Source: Candidatus Cloacimonadota bacterium
GTDB taxonomy: Bacteria > Cloacimonadota > Cloacimonadia > Cloacimonadales > Cloacimonadaceae
Direction: 5' to 3'
NCBI GenBank assembly: GCA_023228285.1
Contig: JALOBM010000108.1
Span: forward strand, 1-5,963
Length of the DNA: 5,963 nt
The position numbers and the translations under genes were made by a program. Shown here piece after piece: positions 5,611 through 5,963 of this stretch. The notes beneath the pieces were generated by a model. The model was given only the letters and a program-made list of their open reading frames with translations. It made no database searches and was not told the DNA's origin. Every line of letters starts with the position of its first letter. The first letter of the stretch is position 1.

Positions 5611-5963
5611 TTACCTTAATATCCTGCCAAGAGTGAAGCCGCTTACCCCTGCCGCGTTTGCCTCGTCAAAATCGATATGCATCTTATAGCGATAGTTGTC
5701 GCCCACCCTTAAAATAACATCCTGCAGAATGACGGGCCTGTCAGTATATAACTGTACACTGACCCGTTCCTTGTCGTGAAATCCGTGGATCTCTGCGACA
5801 TCAGGGGGAACATGTACATGTCTTTGGGCTACAATTGCTCCATGCAAAGCCGTTATGCTGCCTTTCGGACCTTCGATCGTAACTTGTGCGGATCCGTCCA
5901 GATCTCCCGATTCACGGAGCGGAGCCGGTACTCCTATCGCGATTGCATCGCTCCTTGAAAGCT
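5611..5963 (-). CDS. pduL: PduL-type phosphate acyltransferase, C-terminal part (5'-truncated)
   Basis: The frame is open to the right edge and ends at TAA 5613-5611, giving about 116 C-terminal residues of a protein usually about 210 long. Family blocks are LSRSDAIAIGVPAPLRESGD, then IEGPKGSI, then the metal-binding AQRHVHVPP (ARHIHM-type) and finally MHIDFDEANAAG. The two His of RHVH and the His of MHID correspond to zinc ligands of PduL. The enzyme exchanges CoA and phosphate, acetyl-CoA + Pi giving acetyl-phosphate + CoA, which recycles CoA inside the compartment. In eut loci the same role is named EutD, but EutD of enterics is the unrelated Pta fold. The TTG at 5847-5845 falls inside the conserved region and is not the start. 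The N-terminal encapsulation helix would lie outside the window. Confidence 0.93.
   Translation of the reverse strand, partial: LSRSDAIAIGVPAPLRESGDLDGSAQVTIEGPKGSITALHGAIVAQRHVHVPPDVAEIHGFHDKERVSVQLYTDRPVILQDVILRVGDNYRYKMHIDFDEANAAGVSGFTLGRILR

Noticed and set aside
5845..5963. A TTG at 5847 as the start of the PduL gene
   Set aside because: Typical PduL sequence continues in frame upstream to the window edge, so this is an internal codon of a truncated gene.

Overview
The window holds the downstream part of a bacterial microcompartment (BMC) operon of the ethanolamine-utilization (eut) type, with two propanediol-type (pdu) redox genes inserted in it. The organism is most likely a fermentative anaerobe. 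The evidence is strong AGGAGG-type ribosome binding sites, tight gene packing, a short cupin-only EutQ as in Gram-positive eut loci, a PduL-type rather than Pta-type phosphotransacylase, and a eut/pdu mixture unlike the enteric eut operon. A Firmicutes (Clostridia/Negativicutes) or Synergistota source would fit, but the lineage cannot be fixed from this sequence.

Layout. Positions 1-369 (+) are the 3' end of an HD-domain phosphohydrolase-like gene unrelated to the operon. A perfect 18-bp inverted repeat at 383-429 lies between this gene and the BMC operon, which converge on it; it is probably a shared terminator. From the right edge to 502 every gene is on the minus strand. In order of transcription they are pduL/eutD-like (5'-truncated by the window edge), eutJ, a 100-residue gene of uncertain name, eutN, pduS, pduT, eutH and eutQ. 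Gaps are 10-36 bp, pduS and pduT overlap by 4 bp, and no internal promoter or terminator was seen. The operon promoter, and genes such as the lyase, aldehyde dehydrogenase and main hexameric shell proteins, would lie beyond the right edge.

How the genes fit together. EutH is the ethanolamine permease-type membrane protein. EutN (pentameric vertex) and the PduT-type tandem BMC protein (trimer with a predicted 4Fe-4S pore) build the shell. PduS is a flavin/Fe-S reductase that probably passes electrons to a cobalamin cofactor, perhaps through PduT. PduL converts acyl-CoA to acyl-phosphate and recycles CoA inside the compartment; EutQ may turn acetyl-phosphate into ATP. EutJ is an actin/Hsp70-fold ATPase, presumed chaperone.

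The most interesting points are (i) a stand-alone gene that looks like the N-terminal domain of enteric EutQ carrying its own possible targeting helix, while EutQ here lacks that domain, and (ii) a PduS-PduT redox pair embedded between eutN and eutH.
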